Source: an uncultured Oribacterium sp.
GTDB lineage: Bacteria > Bacillota > Clostridia > Lachnospirales > Lachnospiraceae
NCBI GenBank assembly: GCA_934270345.1
Contig: CAKQPT010000043.1
Location: forward strand, 1-14,222
Direction: 5' to 3'
Length of the DNA: 14,222 bases
The notes below the pieces were generated by a model. That model was given only the letters and a program-made list of their open reading frames with translations, was not told the origin of the DNA and did no database searches. Positions 14,098 through 14,222 of the stretch are shown here, one piece after another (the first letter of the stretch is position 1; the number at the start of each line of letters is the position of its first letter). The position numbers and the translations under genes were made by a program.

Positions 14098-14126
14098 AAG
14101 GAGCCGCAATCTGCGGCTCCTTCTTC
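14098..14126. terminator. Bidirectional Rho-independent terminator
   Basis: The perfect 11-base stem AAGGAGCCGCA/TGCGGCTCCTT (14098-14108 and 14112-14122) has a 3-base loop. Six A precede it and a T-rich stretch follows, so it can act from either side. Confidence 0.85.
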
Positions 14127-14141
14127 ATCTTAAGAAAAACT

Positions 14142-14180
14142 TAATGGGGTCTGACCCCAATGTCGTCAACTTAACATTTA
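14142..14180. repeat. Right copy of end-flanking inverted repeat
   Basis: 14142-14170 is the exact reverse complement of 49-77, and weaker similarity continues to about 14183. It lacks the 11-base unit inserted in the left copy. Confidence 0.75.
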
Positions 14181-14211
14181 GACTCACGCGAAAGCGTGGG
14201 TCTTATTTTTT
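14181..14211 (+). terminator. Strong terminator at the window's right end
   Basis: The 9-base stem GACTCACGC/GCGTGGGTC (14181-14189 and 14194-14202, one T-G pair) has a stable GAAA loop and is followed by TTATTTTTT. It directly abuts the repeat, so it may belong to it. Confidence 0.75.
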
Positions 14212-14222
14212 GCAAATATATT

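Overview
The window is about 14.2 kb of moderately GC-rich bacterial DNA. AGGAGG-type ribosome binding sites, TTGACA/TATAAT promoters, U-tract terminators and the gene families present (extracytoplasmic-sensor histidine kinase with a PhoB-like regulator, CitMHS transporter, FCD-type GntR, XRE-cupin, DinF/NorM-like MATE pump, short TetR) all point to Bacillota. A gut or oral Clostridia or Erysipelotrichia member is my guess, but the genus cannot be read from the sequence. No rRNA, tRNA, CRISPR array or intact transposase is visible. Inverted copies of one repeat with a GGGGTCTGACCCC palindrome lie within about 50-80 bases of each end, so the window may be one assembly contig broken at a multicopy repeat.

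Layout. 240-1001 (+): small SGNH/SASA-type carbohydrate esterase. 1016-1246: a layered inverted repeat between two convergent gene ends. 1254-5680 (-): sensor kinase, response regulator and a citrate/H+ symporter gene broken by a frameshift. 6004-8145 (+): GntR regulator and a zinc-dependent polyol/aldonate-type dehydrogenase; both have strong promoters and share an operator-like motif. 8347-9925 (-): MutT-like NUDIX hydrolase translationally coupled to an AT-rich AAA ATPase, followed by a 73-bp imperfect tandem copy of the NUDIX gene's 3' end. 10185-11025 (-): decayed fragment of a PLD-nuclease/DEAD-type helicase gene. 11164-13259: XRE-cupin regulator divergent from a MATE efflux pump. 13383-13952 (+): TetR-family regulator. 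13953-14222: terminators and repeats.

How the genes may work together. Kinase, regulator and CitMHS transporter look like an organic-acid sensing and uptake module. The link is strengthened by two direct repeats CTGTCAT-N4-CTGTCAT, identical in layout to a PhoB-type box, 73 bases upstream of the transporter start. The transporter appears inactivated by a small deletion at its conserved HLDG region, so the module is probably non-functional in this strain. The GntR protein probably controls itself and the dehydrogenase. The ATPase/NUDIX pair and the neighbouring helicase remnant form an accessory patch of possible defence or nucleic-acid role, which is inference. The MATE pump probably answers to the divergent XRE-cupin regulator.

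Most start sites were chosen by ribosome binding site and promoter position. Families were assigned by reading motifs, without any database search.
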